This document shows positions 31,286-38,507 of a stretch of 42,348 nt of DNA, one piece after another; position 1 is the first letter of the stretch, and every line of letters begins with the position of its first letter. The notes under the pieces are model-generated. The model saw nothing but the letters and a program-made list of their open reading frames with translations. It made no database searches and was not told the origin of the DNA. The position numbers and the translations under genes were made by a program. Where the stretch lies: assembly GCA_004402895.1 (NCBI GenBank), contig SORT01000012.1, forward strand, positions 1 to 42,348, written 5' to 3'. The stretch is from Fidelibacterota bacterium MT.SAG.3. Its GTDB lineage: Bacteria; Fidelibacterota; SORT01.

Positions 31286-33910
31286 ATGCCCTCTGAGCCT
31301 AAAAGAAAATTAGTCGCAATCATGTTCACCGATATGGTGGGTTATACTTCCTTGATGCAAAAAGATGAGGTAAAAGCTCGGAAGCTCATCCAGCGACAGC
31401 GCGAAATAATGAAGCCTCTGATTGAGAAGCATAGCGGAACAATTCTGCAATATGTAGGAGATGGCACTTTCATCACATTTGACAGTGCAATTGAAGCGGT
31501 TAATTGCGGATATGAGATCCAAAATCAATTTAAATCAGATAAAGACCTTTCGCTAAGAATAGGTATTCATATCGGTGACGTTGTTATTGATGGCGATGAA
31601 GTATACGGAGATGGTGTTAACGTTGCTTCAAGATTGGAACCAGTGGCGGAACCCGGGGGTGTATGTATATCCGAGAAGGTCCATGACGAGATTCAAAATC
31701 AGCCAGAAATCGAAACGGTCTTTCTTGGCGAGAAGTTGCTTAAGAACGTAGAGCATTCAATAAAAATCTATTGTCTTACCGGAAAGGATTTAATAGTATC
31801 CAAGCCGTTTGAAGAGAAACAAATAACTCCTATCGAATCCCAGGAGTTAGTATCAGCAGAAGCGAACACAAAACCTGCTTCAAAGAGGTTATTTCCTTGG
31901 GCGGCGGGTGCTGCTGCTCTGCTGATTTTATTCTTTGCCAGGGGATGGTTTACAGGAGAATCTTCAATACAAGATGTAGTGGCAGATGAAAATTCTATTG
32001 CTGTTTTATTCATAGAGAATATGGCCGACCCATCAGATGAAAATCGAAATGCTGAAATGGTCAAGATGCTTCTGACGACCGATCTTACGCAGGCGAAATC
32101 TCTACGAGTGATTGGTACTCAACGGTTGTATGACATCGCTAAACAGAAACACTCGGGAGACTCAAAGCTCATTGATCGCTCGAATGCAACCGAAATAGCC
32201 AAAGAAGCGAGGGCTAGATGGATGCTGACAGGCTCCTTTACTGCTGTAGGATCAAACATTATTCTCACTACGGAAATTCAGAACGTTAAGGATGGCAGGA
32301 TATTAGAGGCTCAAAGAGCGACTGGAAGTGATCTATTTGAGCTGGTGGATATTCTTAGCAGGGAAGTAAAAAATGCATTGGGAGTGATAAATGTTTCCGG
32401 AGAAATTGATAATCCGGTAAAAGAGATCACAACATCATCGGTAGAAGCATATCAATATTATCTTGAAGGATTAGAATTGATCAACGAGGTGAATTTCTCA
32501 AAATCAATTGAAATGTTCGATAAAGCCTTGGCAATCGATTCTACGTTTACTCAAGCATTGTATGAAAAAGCAGTTGCATGGTGGTGGGAGCGGAAACCTG
32601 ATCCAATTTCCATGGTTAGGAAATTAGATCCTTACATTGATGACCTCCCCGATAAGGAACGGATGCTGATACAGGGTTTGGATGCAATATTAAAATATGA
32701 AAACCAATCATCACTATTAATTTTTACATCCCTTGTTGAGAAATATCCAGACGATAAACAGGCACATTACTCCCTTGGTGAAGTTTATTATCACTACCCC
32801 GCTGATCTACTGCAGGCTTTGGCTGCATTTGAGAGTGCAATTGAATTAGATCCTGGATTTTTGCTTGCCTATTTTCATGTGTTCGATATTTACTACCAGC
32901 GGGGGCTATTAGACAGAGGAATAATCGAAGCATTAAAATTACAAAAACGATTTCCTGATAAAGCTAACGGGTATTTTGAACTCGTCAGGCTTTACTCCGC
33001 GAAAGGTGAATTCAAGACAGCTGTAGATTGGGTGAACAAGGGATTAGCTGTACAACCGAATAGCTACGATCTGATATCGAATTTAGCCTATACATACCAG
33101 AGAATGGGTTATTACTCAAAGGCAGAAGAAACACTAAATCTGGTAAACGGATTAAATGTATCGGAATATGACCTTTATAGGGCGAAAGCGAGAATCATCG
33201 GATTATACGAGTTGCAGGGAAGGTATCAAGTATCTTTAGAATTAAGAGTAATATTATACGAGTTATCTAAGGGTTTTAGGGCTGATATCCAAGCGGGAGC
33301 GCTTTCCCAGTTAGCTTATCTGAAATTCATTACGGGTGATACAGATGATGCTCTGAAAGACGCCGAAACGGCCATCAAATATTCTTCCAATAATCCATTT
33401 CCTTACATAACATTGGGAAGAATACACGCCGAAAACGGTAATCCGGCTGGGGTTAGCAATACAATTGATCTTATTCGAAACAAAAATGATCCTAAGGAAT
33501 TTGAGGCAGTTATGAATACGGTAATCTCATATTTAAACTTTGAAAGATATGTATTAAAAAAGGAATTTAATTCTGCCGTAGAAGAGTATAAGAAGCTCAA
33601 GATAATTAAATACATTTATGATACCTATTTGTATAAAAATGCGATGGTTCACTTAAACATGAATAATTACGAATCCGCGATCAGTACAGCATCGGAAATG
33701 CTTAAACCCTCAATTTCCCCGCGTGCGCATGGATATGTTTATCCTCGTGCATCCTATATTCAGGGAATGGCTTATGAAGCGCAAAATAAAACATCTCTCG
33801 CTATAGAGAGCTATGAAAAGCTTCTCGATATTTGGAAAGATGCTGACGAAGAAATCCCTGAACGCAAGGATACAATCAAGCGATTAGCAGCTTTGAAACA
33901 AGGAAGTTAA
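31286..33910 (+). CDS. Class III cyclase with TolB-like and TPR domains, paralogue
   Basis: 874 residues with the same layout as the upstream gene: a cyclase domain with D16, D59 and the VNVASRLEP motif, a membrane helix at about 198-216 (FPWAAGAAALLILFFARGWF), a TolB-like domain (NSIAVLFIENMAD ... ARWMLTGSF), and a longer TPR region with YSLGEVYYHYPADLLQALAA as one clear repeat. The TolB-like part is more diverged than in the paralogue. The first ~30 residues are almost identical in both proteins, which points to gene duplication. It has its own leader and repeat-bounded surroundings. Confidence 0.92.
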   Translation: MPSEPKRKLVAIMFTDMVGYTSLMQKDEVKARKLIQRQREIMKPLIEKHSGTILQYVGDGTFITFDSAIEAVNCGYEIQNQFKSDKDLSLRIGIHIGDVVIDGDEVYGDGVNVASRLEPVAEPGGVCISEKVHDEIQNQPEIETVFLGEKLLKNVEHSIKIYCLTGKDLIVSKPFEEKQITPIESQELVSAEANTKPASKRLFPWAAGAAALLILFFARGWFTGESSIQDVVADENSIAVLFIENMADPSDENRNAEMVKMLLTTDLTQAKSLRVIGTQRLYDIAKQKHSGDSKLIDRSNATEIAKEARARWMLTGSFTAVGSNIILTTEIQNVKDGRILEAQRATGSDLFELVDILSREVKNALGVINVSGEIDNPVKEITTSSVEAYQYYLEGLELINEVNFSKSIEMFDKALAIDSTFTQALYEKAVAWWWERKPDPISMVRKLDPYIDDLPDKERMLIQGLDAILKYENQSSLLIFTSLVEKYPDDKQAHYSLGEVYYHYPADLLQALAAFESAIELDPGFLLAYFHVFDIYYQRGLLDRGIIEALKLQKRFPDKANGYFELVRLYSAKGEFKTAVDWVNKGLAVQPNSYDLISNLAYTYQRMGYYSKAEETLNLVNGLNVSEYDLYRAKARIIGLYELQGRYQVSLELRVILYELSKGFRADIQAGALSQLAYLKFITGDTDDALKDAETAIKYSSNNPFPYITLGRIHAENGNPAGVSNTIDLIRNKNDPKEFEAVMNTVISYLNFERYVLKKEFNSAVEEYKKLKIIKYIYDTYLYKNAMVHLNMNNYESAISTASEMLKPSISPRAHGYVYPRASYIQGMAYEAQNKTSLAIESYEKLLDIWKDADEEIPERKDTIKRLAALKQGS

Positions 33911-33913
33911 ACC

Positions 33914-34045
33914 TGTCCCATAAACGTAGGTAATAACACACAATTTCGCAGTACCAAAACTCGTTAAATGCGATATTCTTGGGACTTTGATTTTGGGACG
34001 TTAATGGGAATGTCCCGAAAACGGCCGTTTATGAGACACATTTTT
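33914..34045. repeat. Dispersed GGGAC repeat, full copy
   Basis: Starts TGTCCCATAAACGTAGG three bases after the cyclase stop and runs through CAAAACTCGTTAAATGCGAT, GGGACTTTGATTTTGGGACG, GGGAATGTCCCGAAAACGGC and ATGAGACACATTTTT. It aligns over ~130 bases with 37331-37459 and over ~94 bases with 31060-31153. Inner dyads are GGGAC/GTCCC and AAACG/CGTTT. Confidence 0.8.
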
Positions 34046-34120
34046 CATAAATCAGAGCTTCTCAAAATATAAATGAAACAAATAAAAATACACGGCGTAT
34101 ATCCAATATGTAAATAATAC

Positions 34121-34150
34121 TTGACATTATGTATAGTATAGATTACTATA
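34121..34150 (+). promoter_or_regulatory. Promoter with operator for the membrane/XRE gene pair
   Basis: TTGACA (34121-34126), a 17-base spacer and TACTAT (34144-34149) form a good sigma-70-type promoter. A perfect inverted repeat, TATAGTA (34132-34138) and TACTATA (34144-34150), covers the -10 box and is a likely site for autoregulation by the XRE protein encoded at 34651. Confidence 0.65.
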
Positions 34151-34202
34151 TGTTCAATATACATTACTTAATGTAAATTTAAACAGACAAGATGAGGTAA
34201 AC

Positions 34203-34649
34203 ATGAACTATCAAGAAAATCGAATTATCGGGTATCTAATCAGCGTCTTACTGGCTGTGGGATACTATTCCTTCCAAGTGTTTCAAAAGTATCAGGAGGG
34301 GAGCTTCGATTTGACAACGATCTCCAGCTCTTGGGGATCCGTCATTCTAATTGCAATTGCTGTGCAAATTGTATTGAGCATCTTCATGGGTATTCTGTTC
34401 AGTTTCATCCCTGCCAGCACAAGGAGCGAAAAAAACATTTCATTATCTGATGAACGTGACCAGTTAATCAATTTAAAAGCAGACCAGATTTCTCATGCTG
34501 TGTTTGGGATTGGTTTTCTAATCGCCATGGTAACGCTGGCCATTGGTCTGCCACCGTTGGTGATGTTGAACCTGATTGTATACTCTGGTTTTGGCGCAGG
34601 AATCGTTGGACTTATTACAAAACTTTATCTTTATCGGAGAGGATTCTAA
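34203..34649 (+). CDS. Four-helix membrane protein paired with an XRE regulator
   Basis: 148 residues with four hydrophobic segments (about 8-24, 46-71, 97-118 and 122-141). A DERDQLINLKADQ motif at about 84-96 is found in many small membrane proteins encoded beside XRE-type repressors. The ribosome site GATGAGGTAAAC precedes the ATG. The regulator's ATG is one base after this gene's stop, so the two are coupled. In such pairs the membrane protein is thought to sense a signal or sequester the regulator; its precise role is unknown. Confidence 0.75.
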   Translation: MNYQENRIIGYLISVLLAVGYYSFQVFQKYQEGSFDLTTISSSWGSVILIAIAVQIVLSIFMGILFSFIPASTRSEKNISLSDERDQLINLKADQISHAVFGIGFLIAMVTLAIGLPPLVMLNLIVYSGFGAGIVGLITKLYLYRRGF

Positions 34650-34650
34650 A

Positions 34651-34878
34651 ATGGGCGAGGCTCGAGTAAGCAACAACATTCGGAAATTACGATTTTCCCA
34701 TGATGAAATGACGCAACAAGAATTGGCTGAAAAAGTAGGTGTGACCCGACAAACCATCATCGCCATGGAAAAAGGGCATTACTCCCCTTCTCTGGAATTG
34801 GCTTTTCGCATTGCATTGGTCTTCGACTCGCCGTTGGAAGAGGTATTCTCTTATGATTCCGAAGATGCTTCAGACTAA
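34651..34878 (+). CDS. XRE-family transcriptional regulator
   Basis: 75 residues from the ATG at 34651, which has GGAGAGGATTC upstream; the frame is open further upstream, but that part overlaps the previous gene. A typical Cro/CI helix-turn-helix is seen in MTQQELAEKVGVTRQTIIAM followed by EKGHYSPSLELAFRIA. This small single-domain type resembles YgzD-like and other short regulators coupled to membrane proteins. It probably binds the dyad at 34132-34150 and controls its own operon and perhaps the dehydrogenase downstream. Confidence 0.92.
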   Translation: MGEARVSNNIRKLRFSHDEMTQQELAEKVGVTRQTIIAMEKGHYSPSLELAFRIALVFDSPLEEVFSYDSEDASD

Positions 34879-34944
34879 TCAATCAATAAAATATCATAAA
34901 AATTGTCAGATAAACCGACATTACCAATTTGGAGACAAAAAATA

Positions 34945-35931
34945 ATGAAAGCAGTAGTATACACAAAATACGGACCACCGGATGTTCTTCAGCTCGAAGA
35001 GGTAGAAAAACCTACTCCCAAGGAAGATGAAGTACTGGTAAAAGTTCATGCAGCATCAGTAAATCCTCTTGACTGGCATCTTATGAGAGCTGAACCGTTC
35101 TTGGCCCGTCTAGAGGTCGGGCTTCTAAAACCAAAAAACAAGATACTCGGAGCTGATATATCGGGACGAGTTGAATCAGTTGGCAGAGATGTAAAGCTGT
35201 TTCAGCCGGGTGATGAACTGTTCGGGGAGAAATTCCAGGGAGGGAAAGGGTTGGGTGGCTTTGCGGAGTATATATCTGTTCCTGAAAGTTCATTGGCGTT
35301 GAAACCAGCCAATATATCGTTTGAGGATGCCGCAGCCGTCCCCATAGCGGCACAGACCGCGCTGCAAGGTCTTCGCGACAAAGGACAGGTTCAGTCAGGG
35401 CAAAAGGTTTTGATTAATGGTGCATCTGGCGGTGTGGGTACGTTTGCGGTGCAGATTGCCAAATCGTTCGGAGCCGAAGTAACCGGCGTGTGCAGCACGA
35501 GGAATTTGGACATGGTGCGCTCGATTGGCGCAGACCAGGTCATCGATTACACGAAAGAAGATTTCACAAGAAATGAGCAGCGTTATGACCTGATTTTTGA
35601 TGCTGTGGGAAATCGCTCGGTTTCAGATTATAAGCGTGCTTTAAGTCCCCAGGGAATTTGTGTCATTCCCGGATTTACAACCCTGTCTCATTTGTTCCAA
35701 GTTCTCTTCCTGGGAACATGGGTGTCAATGACAGGGAGTAAGAAAATCGGTATGATGGGGACGGTGAAATCAAACAAAAAAGATTTGATTTTTATCAAAG
35801 AGCTTCTCGAAGCCGGCAAAATTGTACCAGTCATAGATAGAAGTTACCCGCTAAATGAGGTTCCTGAAGCTATCCGGTATCTTGAAGAAGGACACGCACA
35901 AGGAAAAGTAGTAATAACAATTGGAACATAA
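34945..35931 (+). CDS. NAD(P)-dependent zinc-free dehydrogenase (quinone oxidoreductase-like MDR)
   Basis: 328 residues from the ATG at 34945 (GGAGACAAAAAATAATG). MDR-superfamily features are the N-terminal GroES-like domain (MKAVVYTKYGPPDVLQLEEV), LGADISGRVESVGRDV, and the Rossmann motif INGASGGVGTFAVQIAKS at about residues 157-175. The zinc-binding cysteines of alcohol dehydrogenases are absent, as in quinone oxidoreductases. The C-terminal part ends GKVVITIG. It probably reduces quinones or enones as a stress or detoxification enzyme. It is followed closely by the SGNH and methyltransferase genes in one run. Confidence 0.9.
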   Translation: MKAVVYTKYGPPDVLQLEEVEKPTPKEDEVLVKVHAASVNPLDWHLMRAEPFLARLEVGLLKPKNKILGADISGRVESVGRDVKLFQPGDELFGEKFQGGKGLGGFAEYISVPESSLALKPANISFEDAAAVPIAAQTALQGLRDKGQVQSGQKVLINGASGGVGTFAVQIAKSFGAEVTGVCSTRNLDMVRSIGADQVIDYTKEDFTRNEQRYDLIFDAVGNRSVSDYKRALSPQGICVIPGFTTLSHLFQVLFLGTWVSMTGSKKIGMMGTVKSNKKDLIFIKELLEAGKIVPVIDRSYPLNEVPEAIRYLEEGHAQGKVVITIGT

Positions 35932-35955
35932 AATTAGATAATCAGGAGTTTAAAA

Positions 35956-36642
35956 ATGAAAATAAAAATGAAAAAGATCGCTATCGGACTATCCATTACC
36001 CTAAACGTCATCATTCTCGCTATAGTAATTTTGGTTTGGTCAGGTATTGCTTTAAATCTCTTGATAGGTTTGTTTGCTCTGCCCACTCATGAAAGGTGGG
36101 TTAGTCAATTTGAAGTAATCCGTGTGAAGCCTGGCGATACAGTATTTCTTGGCGACTCTATCACGGAAGGTGGCTCGTGGCACGAACTGTTCCCGGAAAG
36201 TAACGTACGAAACCGAGGCATTGGCGGTGATGTTACAATGGGAGTTATCGCGAGATTAGACCAGATTACCGATGGTCAACCTGCCCAGATATTCCTATTG
36301 ATCGGGACTAACGATCTTTTCGGAGGTGTCTCGCAAACGGATATCGTGGCCAACATAATAAGGATTATTGAAGAGGTACATGACGCATCACCTCAAACAG
36401 ATGTGTTTGTGCAAAGTATATTGCCCAGATCCGAGAGTTATCAGGAAAGCATTGAGTCGCTCAATTCAGCGTTAGAAACGGCAATAGTTGGAAAAGCAAC
36501 ATGGGTGAATCTATATCCCCTGTTTCTTGATGAAACAGGAAAATCTATAGACGATTCGTTGAGCAACGATGAACTGCATTTGCTTGGGCAAGGTTATATC
36601 GTGTGGAGAGATGCCATCGCTCACTTGATAAATAGGAGTTAG
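35956..36642 (+). CDS. Membrane-anchored SGNH/GDSL hydrolase
   Basis: 228 residues. An N-terminal membrane helix (about 8-28) is followed by a GDSL/SGNH esterase domain: block I GDSITEGGSW (nucleophile S68), block II GIGGD, block III GTND (N119) and block V DELHLLGQGY (Asp and His). The enzyme hydrolyses esters of lipids, acyl or acetyl groups in or near the periplasm. The ATG has AGGAG upstream, 24 bases after the dehydrogenase stop. The substrate cannot be read from sequence. Confidence 0.9.
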   Translation: MKIKMKKIAIGLSITLNVIILAIVILVWSGIALNLLIGLFALPTHERWVSQFEVIRVKPGDTVFLGDSITEGGSWHELFPESNVRNRGIGGDVTMGVIARLDQITDGQPAQIFLLIGTNDLFGGVSQTDIVANIIRIIEEVHDASPQTDVFVQSILPRSESYQESIESLNSALETAIVGKATWVNLYPLFLDETGKSIDDSLSNDELHLLGQGYIVWRDAIAHLINRS

Positions 36643-36646
36643 TAAT

Positions 36647-37300
36647 TTGAATAAATCAGTAAAGTTTTGGGACAAAAGATCGAGTGAGTATGATCAGAAA
36701 GCCAAGAAAAATGAACAGATGTATATCAAGGCTATTGAAAATACTAAAAAACATCTCACTAGCAGCGATACTGTTTTAGAATATGCATGTGGAACAGGAA
36801 TAATAACTAATGAAATTGCAGGCAATGTGAAAGAGATTCATGCCATTGATACATCCTCCAAAATGATCGAAGTTGCGAAAAGAAAAGCAGACGAGCGTAA
36901 AATTGAGAATATAAATTTTATGCAATCATCTATATTTAATGAAAGATTTAAACAAGAATCTTTTGATCTGATTTTGGCTTACCATATTCTACATTTATTA
37001 GAAGATGGGCAGAAAGCTATGCAACAGATAAACAAATTATTAAAACCAGGAGGGCTATTTATTTCTGCAACTCCTTGCCTTAGGGAGCAAAAATCATTTT
37101 TACGTATTGTACTGCCCCTTCTCATGAAAGTAGGAATAGCTCCATATGTAAAAAGTTTTAAAACCTCTGATTTATATGACTTGATAACTAATGGAGATTT
37201 TCAAATTATTGAGGCTGAAAGTATACTTAGCGCTCCCCCAAATTATTTCATAGTAGCAAAGAAGATAGAAGTGACTCAACAAATCACCAGATTAAAGTAA
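36647..37300 (+). CDS. Class I SAM-dependent methyltransferase
   Basis: 217 residues from a TTG at 36647 with AGGAG upstream. The SAM-binding motif I is DTVLEYACGTGIITNEIAG. Motif II is EIHAIDTSSKMIEVAKRKAD, and a post-II motif FDLILAYHILHLLED follows. This is the Methyltransferase_11/25 type. The KPGGLFISATPC stretch is also typical. The substrate is unknown; small molecules or lipids are likely. It follows the SGNH gene after four bases and closes the run of genes that begins at 34203. A repeat copy starts two bases after its stop. Confidence 0.9.
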   Translation: MNKSVKFWDKRSSEYDQKAKKNEQMYIKAIENTKKHLTSSDTVLEYACGTGIITNEIAGNVKEIHAIDTSSKMIEVAKRKADERKIENINFMQSSIFNERFKQESFDLILAYHILHLLEDGQKAMQQINKLLKPGGLFISATPCLREQKSFLRIVLPLLMKVGIAPYVKSFKTSDLYDLITNGDFQIIEAESILSAPPNYFIVAKKIEVTQQITRLK

Positions 37301-37301
37301 A

Positions 37302-37459
37302 TGGCGGAAGATGGTTTTGTTGAAGTAGCACTGTCCAATAAACGTAGGTTATGACACACTATTTCGCAGTGCCAAAACTCGTTAAATGCAATAATCTTGG
37401 GACTTTGATTTTGGGACGTTTATGGGAATGTCCTGAAAACGGTCATTTTTGGGACATCT
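37302..37459. repeat. Dispersed GGGAC repeat with part of the 59-base unit
   Basis: 37302-37330 carries GGCGGAAGATGGTTTTGTTG, the end of the 59-base unit seen at 28082 and 30888. It runs straight into the GGGAC unit (37331-37459: TAAACGTAGGTTATGACACA, CAAAACTCGTTAAATGCAAT, GGGACTTTGATTTTGGGACG). This shows that the two units form one composite repeat. From 37460 to 37904 no gene or clear element is seen. Confidence 0.8.
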
Positions 37460-37904
37460 TCACAGGGAATTACATTTTGTCATAACACTACATAAATCTT
37501 TGAATAATAAAACCTTACAATGACTAAAAATCAACCAACGGATTAAGAGTCCTATGCCATCTCTTTAATACCAATGATTACAGAAGACTGATGACCCCGC
37601 AGTAACCATTTTTTGTCCCGGTTTGTCCCATAATGCCGATATAGTTAATAAATTTATTTGGTGTCGGTATTCAAGAAAGTCATTGCTGTTGATAAGGTGT
37701 TTACAGAAATCAGTGCCATCTAATCACATCTAAAAACAGTATCCCATCAACGCCAAATTTTTTCGTTTAGGCTGAAAACGTTGTATCTTGGTTATTCCGA
37801 TGTAATCCTAATTAACTGTCCGATTAGCATAGGATTCTCCACAGTATCGAGAATTTGTTTAAGATTAGTTGACCAAAGCACTCTTCAGTTAGATTAAAAA
37901 AAGA

Positions 37905-37940
37905 TTGACATCTGGAAATATCAAGTGTATATACACGTAT
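37905..37940 (+). promoter_or_regulatory. Promoter and operator of the MarR gene
   Basis: TTGACA (37905-37910), a 17-base spacer and TATATA (37928-37933) give a near-consensus promoter. The perfect palindrome GTGTATATACAC (37925-37936) covers the -10 box. The ATG starts nine bases after the -10 box with no Shine-Dalgarno sequence, so the transcript is likely leaderless or nearly so. Confidence 0.75.
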
Positions 37941-37941
37941 T

Positions 37942-38391
37942 ATGAAAAAACAAAAAGAAAATATAGATTCTAGGCACCTGCCGGACTGTGCATGCTTTAA
38001 CTTACAAAAAGCAACTCGCGCTGTCTCACAATATTACAGTAAGATCCTAAAACCCTCTGGATTGCGTGGAACACAGTTTACTATTCTTCGAGTACTTGCG
38101 GTTATTAATTCCGGTAACATTACGAATATAGCAAACATAATGGTCGTTGATCGGACTACACTAACGAGAAATCTTCGTCCATTAGAAAAACGGAAGCTCG
38201 TTAAGATCGTACCGGGAAAGGATCAACGTTCGAAGGAGGTCCGTTTAACCAAGAAGGGAAAAGATACTCTAACAGCAGCGATACCATTATGGGAAGAAGC
38301 TCAAAAAAGATTTTCTGAGAAACTAAGCAAGGAAGAATTTCAAAATATCTTCAAATTGATGTCCTCAATTATAAGTGTAGTTAAGGCATGA
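37942..38391 (+). CDS. MarR-family transcriptional regulator
   Basis: 149 residues. N-terminal LPDCACFNLQKATRAVSQYY is the cysteine-bearing dimer helix seen in a subgroup of MarR proteins. The winged helix covers GNITNIANIMVVDRTTLTRN and LRPLEKRKLVKIVPGKDQRS. Such regulators repress efflux, detoxification or transport genes and release DNA on ligand or oxidant binding. Two near-identical palindromes, one over its own promoter (37925-37936) and one before the TonB-receptor gene (38424-38443), suggest autorepression and control of the receptor. The start has no ribosome site. Confidence 0.93.
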   Translation: MKKQKENIDSRHLPDCACFNLQKATRAVSQYYSKILKPSGLRGTQFTILRVLAVINSGNITNIANIMVVDRTTLTRNLRPLEKRKLVKIVPGKDQRSKEVRLTKKGKDTLTAAIPLWEEAQKRFSEKLSKEEFQNIFKLMSSIISVVKA

Positions 38392-38423
38392 AATTCTAAA
38401 ATGTATAAACTTTTTTTAAATAT

Positions 38424-38443
38424 ATACGTGTATATACACGTAT
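38424..38443. promoter_or_regulatory. Perfect 20-base palindrome, predicted MarR operator
   Basis: ATACGTGTATATACACGTAT is fully self-complementary and contains the 12-base core found over the MarR promoter. It lies 65 bases upstream of the TonB-dependent receptor start, so it probably places the receptor under MarR control. Confidence 0.75.
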
Positions 38444-38507
38444 GAGAAAAATATGATATTAATAATAAGAATACAAAAATAAGATAGAATTATAGAAGGA
38501 TGCCAAA

